Shown here piece by piece: positions 1 through 8,241 of a DNA stretch of 19,324 nucleotides. Source of the stretch: Fimbriimonadaceae bacterium (GTDB lineage: Bacteria > Armatimonadota > Fimbriimonadia > Fimbriimonadales > Fimbriimonadaceae); assembly GCA_020849075.1 (NCBI GenBank), contig JADLGZ010000083.1, forward strand, positions 1-19,324. The letters run 5' to 3'. Position 1 is the stretch's first letter; every line of letters starts with the position of its first letter. The position numbers were made by a program, and so were the translations under genes. The notes under the pieces were generated by a model. That model was not told the origin of the DNA. It was given only the letters and a program-made list of their open reading frames with translations, and searched no databases.

Positions 1-6
1 CAGACC

Positions 7-1872
7 GTGAACATTCGGGGGCTCCTAAGCCGCTCTGTAATGGCGTCCATTGTTCTTTTGGCTGTTGTCTTGGCCGCCGGCATCTGGGCTGTGCGTAACC
101 TTAGACGGGTGGGAGCAATGACACCGCTTGAAGCTCAAGTTATGGAGATGAACACGCCAGCTCCTGAAGGGACACTTCCAGTGGACGCAGCGGAAGTTAG
201 AGAAGAGCCGTTCTCAGCGACGGTGACCTACTCTGGGCAGGTAGTTGGCTTCGTTGAACAGGATGTTGTGCCTCGGGTGACTGGGACCATCGTTTCTATG
301 CCAGTCTACGTAGGAGACAAAGTTAAGAGGGGACAGTTGCTGGCACGCCTTGATACGTCCCAGATCGATCCAGTTGTGGCTGAGAAGTCAGCCGGAGTTT
401 CTAAGGCATCGCAAGGAGTAAAGGTCGCTGACTCGGAGCTTGCACAAGCCTATAGTACGGCAGAGCAAGCCCGGGCTGAAGCAACGATGGCAGGGGCCGA
501 GGTAATTGAAGCAAGGACCATGCTTAAGGCAGCGGAAGCCAGCCGAGTTTCTTCAGAGGCTTACATGGAGGGGATCAATGCCGATCGGCGCTCGGCTCAA
601 GCCATGGTTGATTCTGCTGAGGCTGAAGATAGCTACCAACGCAAGGTCCTTGAGCGAAAGCGGCAGTTGTACGATGCTGGCGCAGTCTCAAAAGATGAGT
701 TGCAACTGGCGCAATCAGTCGCTCAACGAGCCACTTCTACTCTGACTGCAGCTAGGGAAACCCTCCGCAAGATCGAGTCCCAGCAAGCGAGTGCCAAAAG
801 TGATGTCATACGTGCGGCGGCAGAAATCTCCGCGGCTAGCGCTCGCGTGACTCGTGCTCAGGCAAGCTACCGCGCCAAGCTCGCCCAAGTGAAGGCAGCT
901 GAATCGGGGGTTGAAACAGCCAAGGCGAGAATTGGTGAGAGCCAAGCTGACGTAGCGGAAGCGTTCGCCGGGCTTCGGGACGCGAATACACAAAAGTCGT
1001 ACTCGGAACTGAGAGCAGAGGTAGACGGGGTCGTAACACAGCGACTCGTGAGTGCAGGAGTAGTTGTGACTCCCGGCCAAGCGATATTGAAAGTCGCTCA
1101 AGTAGCTCCTGTGCGCATCCAAGCGAATGTTCCTCAAGCGGACCTGCTTAGAATTCAGCTTGGCGCTGAAGCAAAGATCAGTCAATCCATATCCGAAGCC
1201 AAACCGCTAGTAGCTAAAGTTACAAGCATTTCTCCTGCCGTAGATTTGGCCTCTAGGATGGGGGTCGTGGAGGCACTCTTTGCTAACCGTAGTAATCAGT
1301 TCGTGCCTGGCCAATTTGTTTCAATGGAGATTACAGTCGGTCACCCTGTGACAGCTCTGGTACTTCCGGCTTCGGCCCTAGTATTGGAATCCCGGGGGAT
1401 GGAGGATATCAACTATGTCTGGGTGATCTCCAGTGGCCCTGCAGGAGCTGCCGTCACCCGACGCGAAGTGCAGGTATCGGCCCGATCCCAGGATAAAGTT
1501 GCCATTGCAGGAGGCCTCAAACCTGGAGAGAGGGTGGTTGTTTCACCGTTCGGTTTGAGCGAAGGAATGAGGGTCCATGCGACCTCTGAATCCGTAGGTG
1601 CGAAGAGTGGCACTATTGATATCCAAGTTTTGGAGTCGGGCTTCTCGCCGGATACGGTGGTAGCAGCAGCAGGGGAACCGATTAGGCTCAGGTTTACACG
1701 CAGAGTAGAGAACACCTGTGCTACTGCAGCGGATTTCGCAAAGCTTGGCCTTCATGTAGAGCTTCCCGTGAACAAGGCGATCACCCTTGATTTGCCGCCA
1801 CAACCGGCAGGCAAAGAGATTAGCTATGCATGCCCAATGAACATGTTCGTTGGAAAGGTGCTGATTCGGTGA
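7..1872 (+). CDS. RND efflux periplasmic adaptor (HlyD/MFP family) with C-terminal cupredoxin-like domain
   Basis: This is a membrane-fusion protein that would bridge the inner-membrane RND pump encoded next to an outer-membrane TolC-type channel. Residues 12-30 form an N-terminal membrane anchor. Residues about 58-118 and 330-365 are the two halves of the lipoyl/barrel-sandwich domain. Residues about 120-328 are a very long Ala/Glu/Lys-rich coiled-coil hairpin, and its RKRQLYDAGAVS stretch (217-228) resembles the TolC-contact motif. Residues 365-525 are the beta-barrel and membrane-proximal domains. Unusually, residues about 535-621 add a cupredoxin-like domain with possible ligands C571, H583, C609 and M613 and a CPMNM signature. 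The start is taken at GTG 7, but only two open codons lie upstream in the window, so the gene could begin earlier; ATG 40 is an alternative. Its stop overlaps the start of the transporter gene. Family assignment is sure; the metal substrate is inferred. Confidence 0.9.
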   Translation: MNIRGLLSRSVMASIVLLAVVLAAGIWAVRNLRRVGAMTPLEAQVMEMNTPAPEGTLPVDAAEVREEPFSATVTYSGQVVGFVEQDVVPRVTGTIVSMPVYVGDKVKRGQLLARLDTSQIDPVVAEKSAGVSKASQGVKVADSELAQAYSTAEQARAEATMAGAEVIEARTMLKAAEASRVSSEAYMEGINADRRSAQAMVDSAEAEDSYQRKVLERKRQLYDAGAVSKDELQLAQSVAQRATSTLTAARETLRKIESQQASAKSDVIRAAAEISAASARVTRAQASYRAKLAQVKAAESGVETAKARIGESQADVAEAFAGLRDANTQKSYSELRAEVDGVVTQRLVSAGVVVTPGQAILKVAQVAPVRIQANVPQADLLRIQLGAEAKISQSISEAKPLVAKVTSISPAVDLASRMGVVEALFANRSNQFVPGQFVSMEITVGHPVTALVLPASALVLESRGMEDINYVWVISSGPAGAAVTRREVQVSARSQDKVAIAGGLKPGERVVVSPFGLSEGMRVHATSESVGAKSGTIDIQVLESGFSPDTVVAAAGEPIRLRFTRRVENTCATAADFAKLGLHVELPVNKAITLDLPPQPAGKEISYACPMNMFVGKVLIR

Positions 1873-4800
1873 GTAGTCCGAATACCCCGAGAGAGGGGCG
1901 TGGGCTCAATGCCCTCCACCTAATTCACAAGTGGTCAATAGAACACGCTTATGCGGTGATTGCATTTTATGTGGCCATGCTAGCACTCGCATGGTTAGCA
2001 ATCTCGCACATGCCGCGAAGATTTGCCCCCTATGTTGAGAGCCCTATGATCGGGGTTGTGACGATGATGCCGGGCTTGTCGGCGCAGGAAGTGGAGAGCT
2101 ACATTTCCAAGCCAATCGAAGAGCAACTCATCAATGTGAAGGGTGTTCGCTATGTCCGGTCAACGTCGCAAGATGGGCTGAGCATTGTCGCGCTCGAGTT
2201 TCCCTATGGGTCGGACATGCAAGAGGCACAGGTGGACATTCAGGCCCTGATGAACATTGTTCAATCCACCCTGCCGTCAACGGGGGCAAACCTTAAGCCT
2301 TCATGGGTAGTTCCTATTGACCCATTGAATCTCCCGGTTCTAACACTTTCCGTAACCGGAGACCCGGCTCTGGGCTGGGATATGCCAAAGGTGCGCGAGT
2401 TTGCGGATAACACCATTGTTCGTCGACTGAAGGGTGTGCCCGACGTTTATGCTGTTGTTCCGTTCGGTGGGTATCGACGGCAGGTGCAAGTAATTGTAGA
2501 TCGCGCTAAGCTTGCCGCTTACCAGCTGTCCATCCTTGACGTTAGGAATGCGATTGATCGAGTAAACCTCAGCTCTTCTGGGGGAACGGTTACCAGCGGT
2601 GAGCGGGAAGGCATTGTTCGAGTTGATACGCGAGCTTTAAGTGCCTCAGAAATCATGGCCTACCCGATTACCACTGCGGGAGCACCACCCATCGCGGGCA
2701 CAGGTCCCAGCGGTGATAGTATGGGGGGAAGTAGTGCGACGGGAGAGACTCTGGCGACCCGAAGCGCGGGAACCCTGTCAAAGCCGCCCCCCCGTGTCAT
2801 CTATGTCCGTGATGTTGCTCGGGTGGAAGACACATATTGGGAGAAGCGTTCGGGTTATCGCTACTTGGATAACAAGACCGGGGTGTCAAAAGAAGCCATT
2901 GAAGTTGGCGTTATCCAGAACCCAGGGGCTAGCTCGGCACAAGTTGTGCCAGCGGTGCTTCAGGTTCTGGAGCAGCTTGAATCCGAAAACCCCGGCCTTA
3001 AGTTTGAGCGTTCGTACGACAATGCTCACTTTGTTGACATTCTCTTTGGAAATGTCTGGCATGAACTTGCGGTTGCCGTTGCCCTGACCGCGATCGCACT
3101 CGTATTCTTTCTTGGCGAGTGGCGGGGCACCTTAATTGCTCTGATAACATTACCGACCTCTCTCGCGATGGCCGTATTGATGATGGTGCCATTTGGCATG
3201 AGTTTCAACAGCGGAACTCTCATCGGGCTCTTGTTGAGTATCGGGCGTCTCGTTGATGACTCGATTATTGATATTCATGCAGTTGAGCGCCACCTTAGAA
3301 TGGGTAAGACGCCCAAGGAAGCAACGATAGATGGAATCGCCGAAGTACGGCTGGCCGTGATCGCGTCCACGCTCATGATTGTTCTTGCGCTTCTACCACT
3401 GGTTTTCTCGGGCGGGATAGTCGGCCTGATGTTTGTTGAATTGGTGTGGCCCTTGATCTTTGGCCTGCTGGCATCCATGCTCGTTTCATTTACTCTGACA
3501 GCACTGCTATGCGCAAATCTCTTAAGACCGGAAGCTGTCCGTAATGAAGAACGAAGGCATCCCATACTCGGGCTCCTCTATCGACTGATTGACCCGTTCC
3601 AACGATTCTTGGATCGCCTTGATATTGGGTATGAAAGGTTGGTCGCTTGGCTGTTGGAGCATCGATTTGCAAACTTCATTCGAGTACTTGTCACCCTGAT
3701 CATCGGGTTTACGTTCTACTACTTCCTTGGCTCGGAAATGATGCCCCTTGCTGATACGGGCCAGGCCTCTGGCTTCTTGGAGATGAATCCTGGCTCATCG
3801 TACGCGGCGACTGAACGTGCGGTCAAGCAAGTCGAAGATATCATTCGCAAGCATCCCGAAGTTGAAAAGGTCAGCATAGAAATTGGAGCAGAGTCCATGT
3901 TTGAAACATGGTCGCCCTTCTTTACGGGGTACCAAATGCCGTCAGTGAGTGGAGCGGCAATGATGATCACCTTGAGCGATAAGGACCGCCGAAAGAAGGA
4001 CATCTTCAAAGTAATAGACGCGATACAGAAGGAGGCCTTGACCACTATTGCTGGAGTCCGCCGGTTCCAAATCAAGGAAATGGGCTCAGATGTTATGGCG
4101 ACTTCGGCCGCTCCGATTCACGTGAATATATATGGCCCAGATCTTGCCGTTCTGGATCAACTCGGCGAGCAGGTGCTACAAGTCGGGCAGAAGATGCCTG
4201 AGCTGTTCCAACCCTCCAGAACATGGTCCTTGGGCGTTCCAGACAATCGTATTGAGGTTGATTTGCAGAGGGCTCAGGAAGTTGGTCTGGCACCTAGCGA
4301 CATCGCCCAGCAGGCATATTATGCATTGCGTGGCGGGCTTACCTCGGAGTACTATCGGCTGCCCAACATCCGTCAGAATACGATCCTCGTTCGATACGAC
4401 AAGGAGCAGAGGTCCAGCCTGCAGGATTTAGAGTCGGTCTACCTAACGAGCCCTGATGGGATGCAGGTCCCCTTGAAGTCGTTGGCCCGAGTTGTTCCGC
4501 GATCATCTCCAACGGCTATTGAACATGATGGTCTGAGGAGAGTCATCGGAGTGACGGGATACTATCGTATCGGAGGTCTCCCCAGTATGGACGTCGTCAT
4601 GAACCTCGTGGCAAATGCCTACGGCGGCAACAAAGAACTAGGGATTGAACCCGTCAACTTTCCCCCAGGTTACGGAATGGAGATGAGGGGCGATATGACC
4701 CAAATGATGGACAGCTTCCGGCGGCTGATCCAAGGCCTTGGTCTATCGCTTGCGATGATGTACCTGGTACTGGTGATCCAGTTCCGAGGGTTTCTCCAGC

Positions 4801-5309
4801 CGCTCCAAATGATCGCTTCGTTACCGCTGGAGCTGGCAGGCGTTTTTGTCGCTCTCTTTATTGCTCATCAGTCGTTCTCGACCGTATCCATTCTGGGCAT
4901 CATTGTTCTGACCGGTATGGACATTACGACGGCGGTTCTGATGATTGATCTCATCATGAAGTACCGTGATCAAGGCATGCCTCGTGATGTTGCGATCAGA
5001 CGGGCTTGCCCAGACCGTTTGCGTCCAATCCTGATGACGGCTGGGATCACTCTGCTCGTGATGTTACCAATTGCGATTGCACCCAAGACGGGACTCGATG
5101 CTTACCAACCCCTAGCTACGGCAGTCGTTGGGGGCTTGATCGTCGGGACCCTCCTTTCCCTTTTTGATATTCCGATCATGCACACCTACGTCGACGACTT
5201 TGTCGTTTGGCTCAACCGAACTTTCTTGCGACGAGATTGGACTTGGCCCGTCACTGAGCCGGGAACCACTTCAGTCCCTGAAGACCTTAAACCAGATAGA
5301 AACCCATGA
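1869..5309 (+). CDS. RND family efflux transporter, inner-membrane permease
   Basis: This is a proton-driven resistance-nodulation-division pump of about 1146 residues, slightly longer than the usual 1030-1050. The layout is typical: TM1 near residues 25-47, a porter domain, a TM block from about 400, a central loop, a second porter domain and a final TM block. TM4 carries the Asp pair of proton relay pumps (D463 and D464 in RLVDDSIID). In the TM10 region the usual Lys or Asn is replaced by GMDITTAV (D1018). A Gly/Ser/Pro-rich insertion of about 40 residues (268-308) interrupts the first porter domain. I chose GTG 1869, which overlaps the adaptor stop as GTGA and has a GGAAAGG ribosome site about 10 bases upstream; an upstream ATG at 1830 would overlap the adaptor by 43 bases. 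Neighbouring cupredoxins suggest metal export, but the sequence is closer in style to HAE-type pumps, so the substrate is open. Confidence 0.92.
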   Translation: MSSPNTPREGRGLNALHLIHKWSIEHAYAVIAFYVAMLALAWLAISHMPRRFAPYVESPMIGVVTMMPGLSAQEVESYISKPIEEQLINVKGVRYVRSTSQDGLSIVALEFPYGSDMQEAQVDIQALMNIVQSTLPSTGANLKPSWVVPIDPLNLPVLTLSVTGDPALGWDMPKVREFADNTIVRRLKGVPDVYAVVPFGGYRRQVQVIVDRAKLAAYQLSILDVRNAIDRVNLSSSGGTVTSGEREGIVRVDTRALSASEIMAYPITTAGAPPIAGTGPSGDSMGGSSATGETLATRSAGTLSKPPPRVIYVRDVARVEDTYWEKRSGYRYLDNKTGVSKEAIEVGVIQNPGASSAQVVPAVLQVLEQLESENPGLKFERSYDNAHFVDILFGNVWHELAVAVALTAIALVFFLGEWRGTLIALITLPTSLAMAVLMMVPFGMSFNSGTLIGLLLSIGRLVDDSIIDIHAVERHLRMGKTPKEATIDGIAEVRLAVIASTLMIVLALLPLVFSGGIVGLMFVELVWPLIFGLLASMLVSFTLTALLCANLLRPEAVRNEERRHPILGLLYRLIDPFQRFLDRLDIGYERLVAWLLEHRFANFIRVLVTLIIGFTFYYFLGSEMMPLADTGQASGFLEMNPGSSYAATERAVKQVEDIIRKHPEVEKVSIEIGAESMFETWSPFFTGYQMPSVSGAAMMITLSDKDRRKKDIFKVIDAIQKEALTTIAGVRRFQIKEMGSDVMATSAAPIHVNIYGPDLAVLDQLGEQVLQVGQKMPELFQPSRTWSLGVPDNRIEVDLQRAQEVGLAPSDIAQQAYYALRGGLTSEYYRLPNIRQNTILVRYDKEQRSSLQDLESVYLTSPDGMQVPLKSLARVVPRSSPTAIEHDGLRRVIGVTGYYRIGGLPSMDVVMNLVANAYGGNKELGIEPVNFPPGYGMEMRGDMTQMMDSFRRLIQGLGLSLAMMYLVLVIQFRGFLQPLQMIASLPLELAGVFVALFIAHQSFSTVSILGIIVLTGMDITTAVLMIDLIMKYRDQGMPRDVAIRRACPDRLRPILMTAGITLLVMLPIAIAPKTGLDAYQPLATAVVGGLIVGTLLSLFDIPIMHTYVDDFVVWLNRTFLRRDWTWPVTEPGTTSVPEDLKPDRNP

Positions 5310-5692
5310 AAGCAAAAACCTTCGCTCAATTAGCCGTCCTAACCTTGGTCGCCTGCACCCTTGCGTCTGGCTTCCAGCAAAGTGTGAGGAAGCCGACTCC
5401 TCCAACGCCAGCCCCCATTGTAAAGGGCGTCCAGACCTTGACAATCCTAGTCTCGGCAGGCAAGTATTCACCATCGTATATCTCAGTAAAGAAGGGCGTC
5501 CCAGTTTCCTTGATTTTCAAGGGTGGCAAGAACATGGGGTGCGGATCAGTGATTGAGTTCAAGAGCCTCACGCTGAAGCAATCGGTTAAGGAAGGGAAGA
5601 CCGTAACCTTTAAATTCGTGCCAAAGAAGGCGGGCGAGATCGCTTTTGCCTGCCCGATGAATATGTACCGGGGTAAGGTGATAGTCAAGTAA
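5306..5692 (+). CDS. Secreted cupredoxin-domain protein (EfeO/cupredoxin_1-like)
   Basis: This is a 128-residue exported small copper-protein-like polypeptide. Residues 1-22 are a signal peptide; LVAC at 14-17 fits a lipobox, so it may be a lipoprotein, although signal peptidase I cleavage after ASG is also possible. A Pro/Thr-rich linker (29-38) leads into a single cupredoxin-like beta domain (43-128). Possible ligands are C79, C116 and M120 within ACPMNM, the same signature that ends the adaptor two genes upstream. The His of the adaptor domain (H583) has no counterpart here. The ATG overlaps the transporter stop as ATGA, so it belongs to the same operon. It may hand metal to, or accept it from, the adaptor domain, which is inference. 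A cupredoxin-like fold is confident; copper binding is not proven. Confidence 0.85.
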   Translation: MKAKTFAQLAVLTLVACTLASGFQQSVRKPTPPTPAPIVKGVQTLTILVSAGKYSPSYISVKKGVPVSLIFKGGKNMGCGSVIEFKSLTLKQSVKEGKTVTFKFVPKKAGEIAFACPMNMYRGKVIVK

Positions 5693-5722
5693 GGCTTGGC
5701 CTAGTACGTGCGATTATGGCTG

Positions 5723-5755
5723 GTACACCGAAGTGTACGCGCTTAGAACTTTTTT
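5723..5755 (+). terminator. Possible weak terminator after the efflux operon
   Basis: A perfect 6-bp stem GTACAC/GTGTAC with a CGAA tetraloop (5723-5738) is followed, after 11 bases, by six T residues (5750-5755). The distance from stem to T run is longer than in a classical intrinsic terminator. It sits just after the cupredoxin gene, where an operon end is expected. Confidence 0.3.
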
Positions 5756-5814
5756 GTCAGGTTTGCCGCGAATCAAGCTCAATCCTCGCAAAGCTGCTAT
5801 ACAATGAGAGAACT

Positions 5815-7719
5815 ATGGCGAGTAATCTCCGCCGGGTGCGAAGGGACTTCGTTGTTCCTGTCGCTGCAGAGCCGAAGCGATTCACACGGATCGATGATCC
5901 CGAACTCGCGCTTGAGATCGCTGCCCGTCGTGAGAAGAACAATCTCTCCGCAACACGCTCAGGCTTGCCTGCTGTCGGGTCCAAACTCGTCAACCGATAT
6001 GGACTAGAGTTCGAAGTTGAGAGCCATGTTCACGTGCCGACGGCTAACTCAGTTCAAAGGTGGCGTGAAGGGGGCCAATCCGATGCCGACCTGTTTCCCA
6101 GCATCATTCCTCAGAACCTCAGTGAGAAACTGACGAGTTTTGTGGCGGCAGTGGATCGCTGTTCAACCAAGACGCTGCTGGTGCTTGACACAATGCCGCA
6201 CGCCCGCAGAGACTCGGGAGTTCCCGACGGCCACTGGGTGGACACGATTGGGAACGGTGGAGCCAACCTGCTCTTCATTGATGCCGCTCAGATTCATGAA
6301 ACCCACTTCGCGCACGAGATCGGCCACCTTTGGGTCCAGTATGTCGATCAGGCTGAGGATGAGCGAGTGATGGAGGACGTCAGCGATGCTGGCCGGTTGC
6401 ACCAACTCAGCTTTGTTCAGTCATTCGTCACCGATCTTCGAGTCAATCAGTTGATCGCTGAGAAAGGCTTCGATGTTTCGGTGATAGTCCAGGATCAGGC
6501 AGCAAGCATTGCTTCACTCGGCAGGGCGATTGAGGCGGGTTACCGTCCAGAGAACCCGAGGGAGGGCGTGTTCATGGCCTTGGCGCTAGCCGCTCAAATC
6601 CTCGAAGACAGAAAGTCAGGCCCAAGTGCGCTTGCCAAACTAGAAGACACCTTAGAAAAGGTCACTCGCCTTGACCCTGACTTGGCGCGCCTGGCAACGG
6701 GCTTCGCTGATGCCGTAACTCGGCACGGTTACGACGGAAAGGATCAGATTCGCACCTCAATTGATGAATGTCTGAAACTCGCATTCGAGTACTCGGGCGA
6801 CGGAATCGACTTGGAGCGAGACCTGGTGATCCCACCAATCCCCGAGCTGGACTTTGACAAGTATCCGCAATGGATTGAGAGAGCGTCACCGCAGATGAAA
6901 TGTGAGGTGGGCCAAATCATAGCTAGGGAAGATATTCCCGATGGCTCTAGGTGGTCAATCTCGCCAGGACCGCTGAACGCCATCCACCTGACCTTTGAGT
7001 TACCCGATGGAACGATTAAAGGTCCTTGGACGCTTGAACACTCACAAGCCTTCGCCACCCGTTTTGACCTCATCCAGCGAATCAACGAAATGAACCGCCA
7101 AAACAGAGCGCGACAAATGAAGCAGCAATCACCAAACGGAATGCCGAACTTCCCCGGCCAGCCTCGCCGATTCTACATGGCAGGCACGGCCAGGTTCCTG
7201 ACCCGTGTGCGAGAAGCCGAATGGCTTGGCGGGGAGCACCCATATGCCTACGCGATGAACAATCCGATGACGTATACCGATCCAAGCGGTTTGCAGGTTG
7301 ATCCTGTCAAAGGCTATTTTGATAAGCTGTTTCCACCAGGTGAAGGAATTCCAAACTGGATTATCCCTGATGCTCATAGAATTCGATGCGTGAAAGACTG
7401 GAACCCGATTTCCTGGGGATATGGCAATTGCTGTGGGGTTTCTCGAAAGTGCAACTCTACTAGCAAAACGTATGATTGCTTGGACGCGGCCTGTAAAGCC
7501 CACGACGGATGCTTGGCCACTTGGAAAGAGTACGTTAATCCTGTTCAGCAATATAATTGTAATGCTAAATTCTGCAACGACATAATGTACTGCTACGGCA
7601 AAGTGTGCGTCAATTTCCCAATTGATAGAAAACAATGTCAAGCGTTATATGAAGCTGGCACATTTTACTGTGCACTTGTTGGACAAAGCGGCCCCCCTGC
7701 CTGGTCACCCGGGGATTGA
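5815..7719 (+). CDS. Chimeric protein: HEIGH metallopeptidase-like region + RHS-core remnant + phospholipase A2-like toxin tip
   Basis: This protein of 634 residues has three parts. Residues 1-440 contain HEIGH (167-171) with nearby acidic residues, as in zinc metallopeptidases; I do not recognise the exact family. Residues about 450-493 match the RHS-repeat-associated core: RRFYMAGTARFLT, then PYAYAMNNPMTYTDPSGL. Full RHS proteins carry long YD-repeat regions before this core, and none are present. Residues 494-634 are a tip with 13 cysteines, a YGNCCG loop (536-541) resembling the phospholipase A2 calcium loop, and CLDAACKAHDGC (555-566) resembling the PLA2 catalytic helix with His563-Asp564. 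Inferred role: a toxin that hydrolyses membrane phospholipid. No signal peptide is visible. I chose ATG 5815, because the in-frame ATG 5716 would translate an intergenic hairpin and a TATACAAT box. GC in the tip falls to about 44%, against about 55% in sampled upstream lines. Confidence 0.8.
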   Translation: MASNLRRVRRDFVVPVAAEPKRFTRIDDPELALEIAARREKNNLSATRSGLPAVGSKLVNRYGLEFEVESHVHVPTANSVQRWREGGQSDADLFPSIIPQNLSEKLTSFVAAVDRCSTKTLLVLDTMPHARRDSGVPDGHWVDTIGNGGANLLFIDAAQIHETHFAHEIGHLWVQYVDQAEDERVMEDVSDAGRLHQLSFVQSFVTDLRVNQLIAEKGFDVSVIVQDQAASIASLGRAIEAGYRPENPREGVFMALALAAQILEDRKSGPSALAKLEDTLEKVTRLDPDLARLATGFADAVTRHGYDGKDQIRTSIDECLKLAFEYSGDGIDLERDLVIPPIPELDFDKYPQWIERASPQMKCEVGQIIAREDIPDGSRWSISPGPLNAIHLTFELPDGTIKGPWTLEHSQAFATRFDLIQRINEMNRQNRARQMKQQSPNGMPNFPGQPRRFYMAGTARFLTRVREAEWLGGEHPYAYAMNNPMTYTDPSGLQVDPVKGYFDKLFPPGEGIPNWIIPDAHRIRCVKDWNPISWGYGNCCGVSRKCNSTSKTYDCLDAACKAHDGCLATWKEYVNPVQQYNCNAKFCNDIMYCYGKVCVNFPIDRKQCQALYEAGTFYCALVGQSGPPAWSPGD

Positions 7720-8006
7720 ATGCTGTGCGATATTCCGGTAATCCACCTATCTATCTTTTGCTCAGTGCGCCTATCTCGTTAGCTTTGGCGGCCATGATTG
7801 GTGCGGCCTTTAGATTGGATGGTCAGAGCGGTGTTTTTGCGCTACCCTTCATCATAGTTTTTTGGATCGCATCTCCTGTGTCGATTATTTGGACCACAGT
7901 AGCTATGCTACGAAAACTTGATACCGCGAGGCAGAATTCAAGTGTGATCATAGCCCTCGCGGCTCTGAATGCCGCGCTATTACTTGCTTGCTTGAAGTTC
8001 CTTTAA
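7716..8006 (+). CDS. Small three-helix membrane protein, candidate immunity protein
   Basis: This protein of about 96 residues has three predicted membrane helices (about 12-32, 39-64 and 76-95) and no recognised domain. It starts at TTG 7716, overlapping the TGA stop of the preceding chimeric toxin-like gene; GTG 7725 is the alternative start in the same frame. Strict coupling to a gene with an RHS-type toxin tip is the arrangement of an immunity gene, and a membrane-located protein would suit a membrane-attacking phospholipase. That function is inferred purely from position. GC is lower than in the housekeeping genes around it, as in the toxin tip. It could also be an unrelated small membrane protein. 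Confidence 0.6.
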   Translation: MNAVRYSGNPPIYLLLSAPISLALAAMIGAAFRLDGQSGVFALPFIIVFWIASPVSIIWTTVAMLRKLDTARQNSSVIIALAALNAALLLACLKFL

Positions 8007-8241
8007 AGGGTAGAACATCCTTGGTTACTGACAATGCGAGTGAGTGTCGGAGCCACTTCATTACAAGAACTGCGGCAACTCTACTAAGCTCGACGATTTT
8101 GTGAGACATGTTCTGTATCTCATCGAAAAGCGGTCGTTCGTGTTCCTGCATTGGCCTTTACGCGCTCGATAAGTTCGAATCCCGGCCGGTTGGTTCAGAT
8201 TTTGAACCTGAACAAAATCGCCATTTGAACCTAAAGGGTGC
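8007..8241. other. Intergenic region with a tRNA T-arm-like fragment and small repeats
   Basis: I see no supported gene here. On the + strand GTTCGAATCCCG (8173-8184) matches the T-loop region of a tRNA, but the flanks do not fold into a tRNA; the same 12 bases occur inverted at 8254-8265 inside tRNA-Glu. GGTTCA (8192-8197) and TGAACC (8203-8208) form a short hairpin that lies downstream of tRNA-Glu on the - strand, without a T run. TTTGAACCT is repeated directly at 8201-8209 and 8224-8232. Confidence 0.5.

Noticed and set aside
4080..4140. CusA-type methionine triad in the RND pump
   Set aside because: Methionines occur near the right place but do not line up with the CusA positions by eye, and the third is absent, so it is not used as evidence for copper export.
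5716..5814. N-terminal extension of the chimeric gene to ATG 5716
   Set aside because: The added 33 residues would cover a perfect hairpin and a TATACAAT box in the intergenic region, and have no visible ribosome site; ATG 5815 is a better start.
7948..8151. 67-codon - strand frame downstream of the immunity candidate
   Set aside because: It overlaps the end of the membrane protein gene on the opposite strand, lacks a ribosome site and shows no domain.
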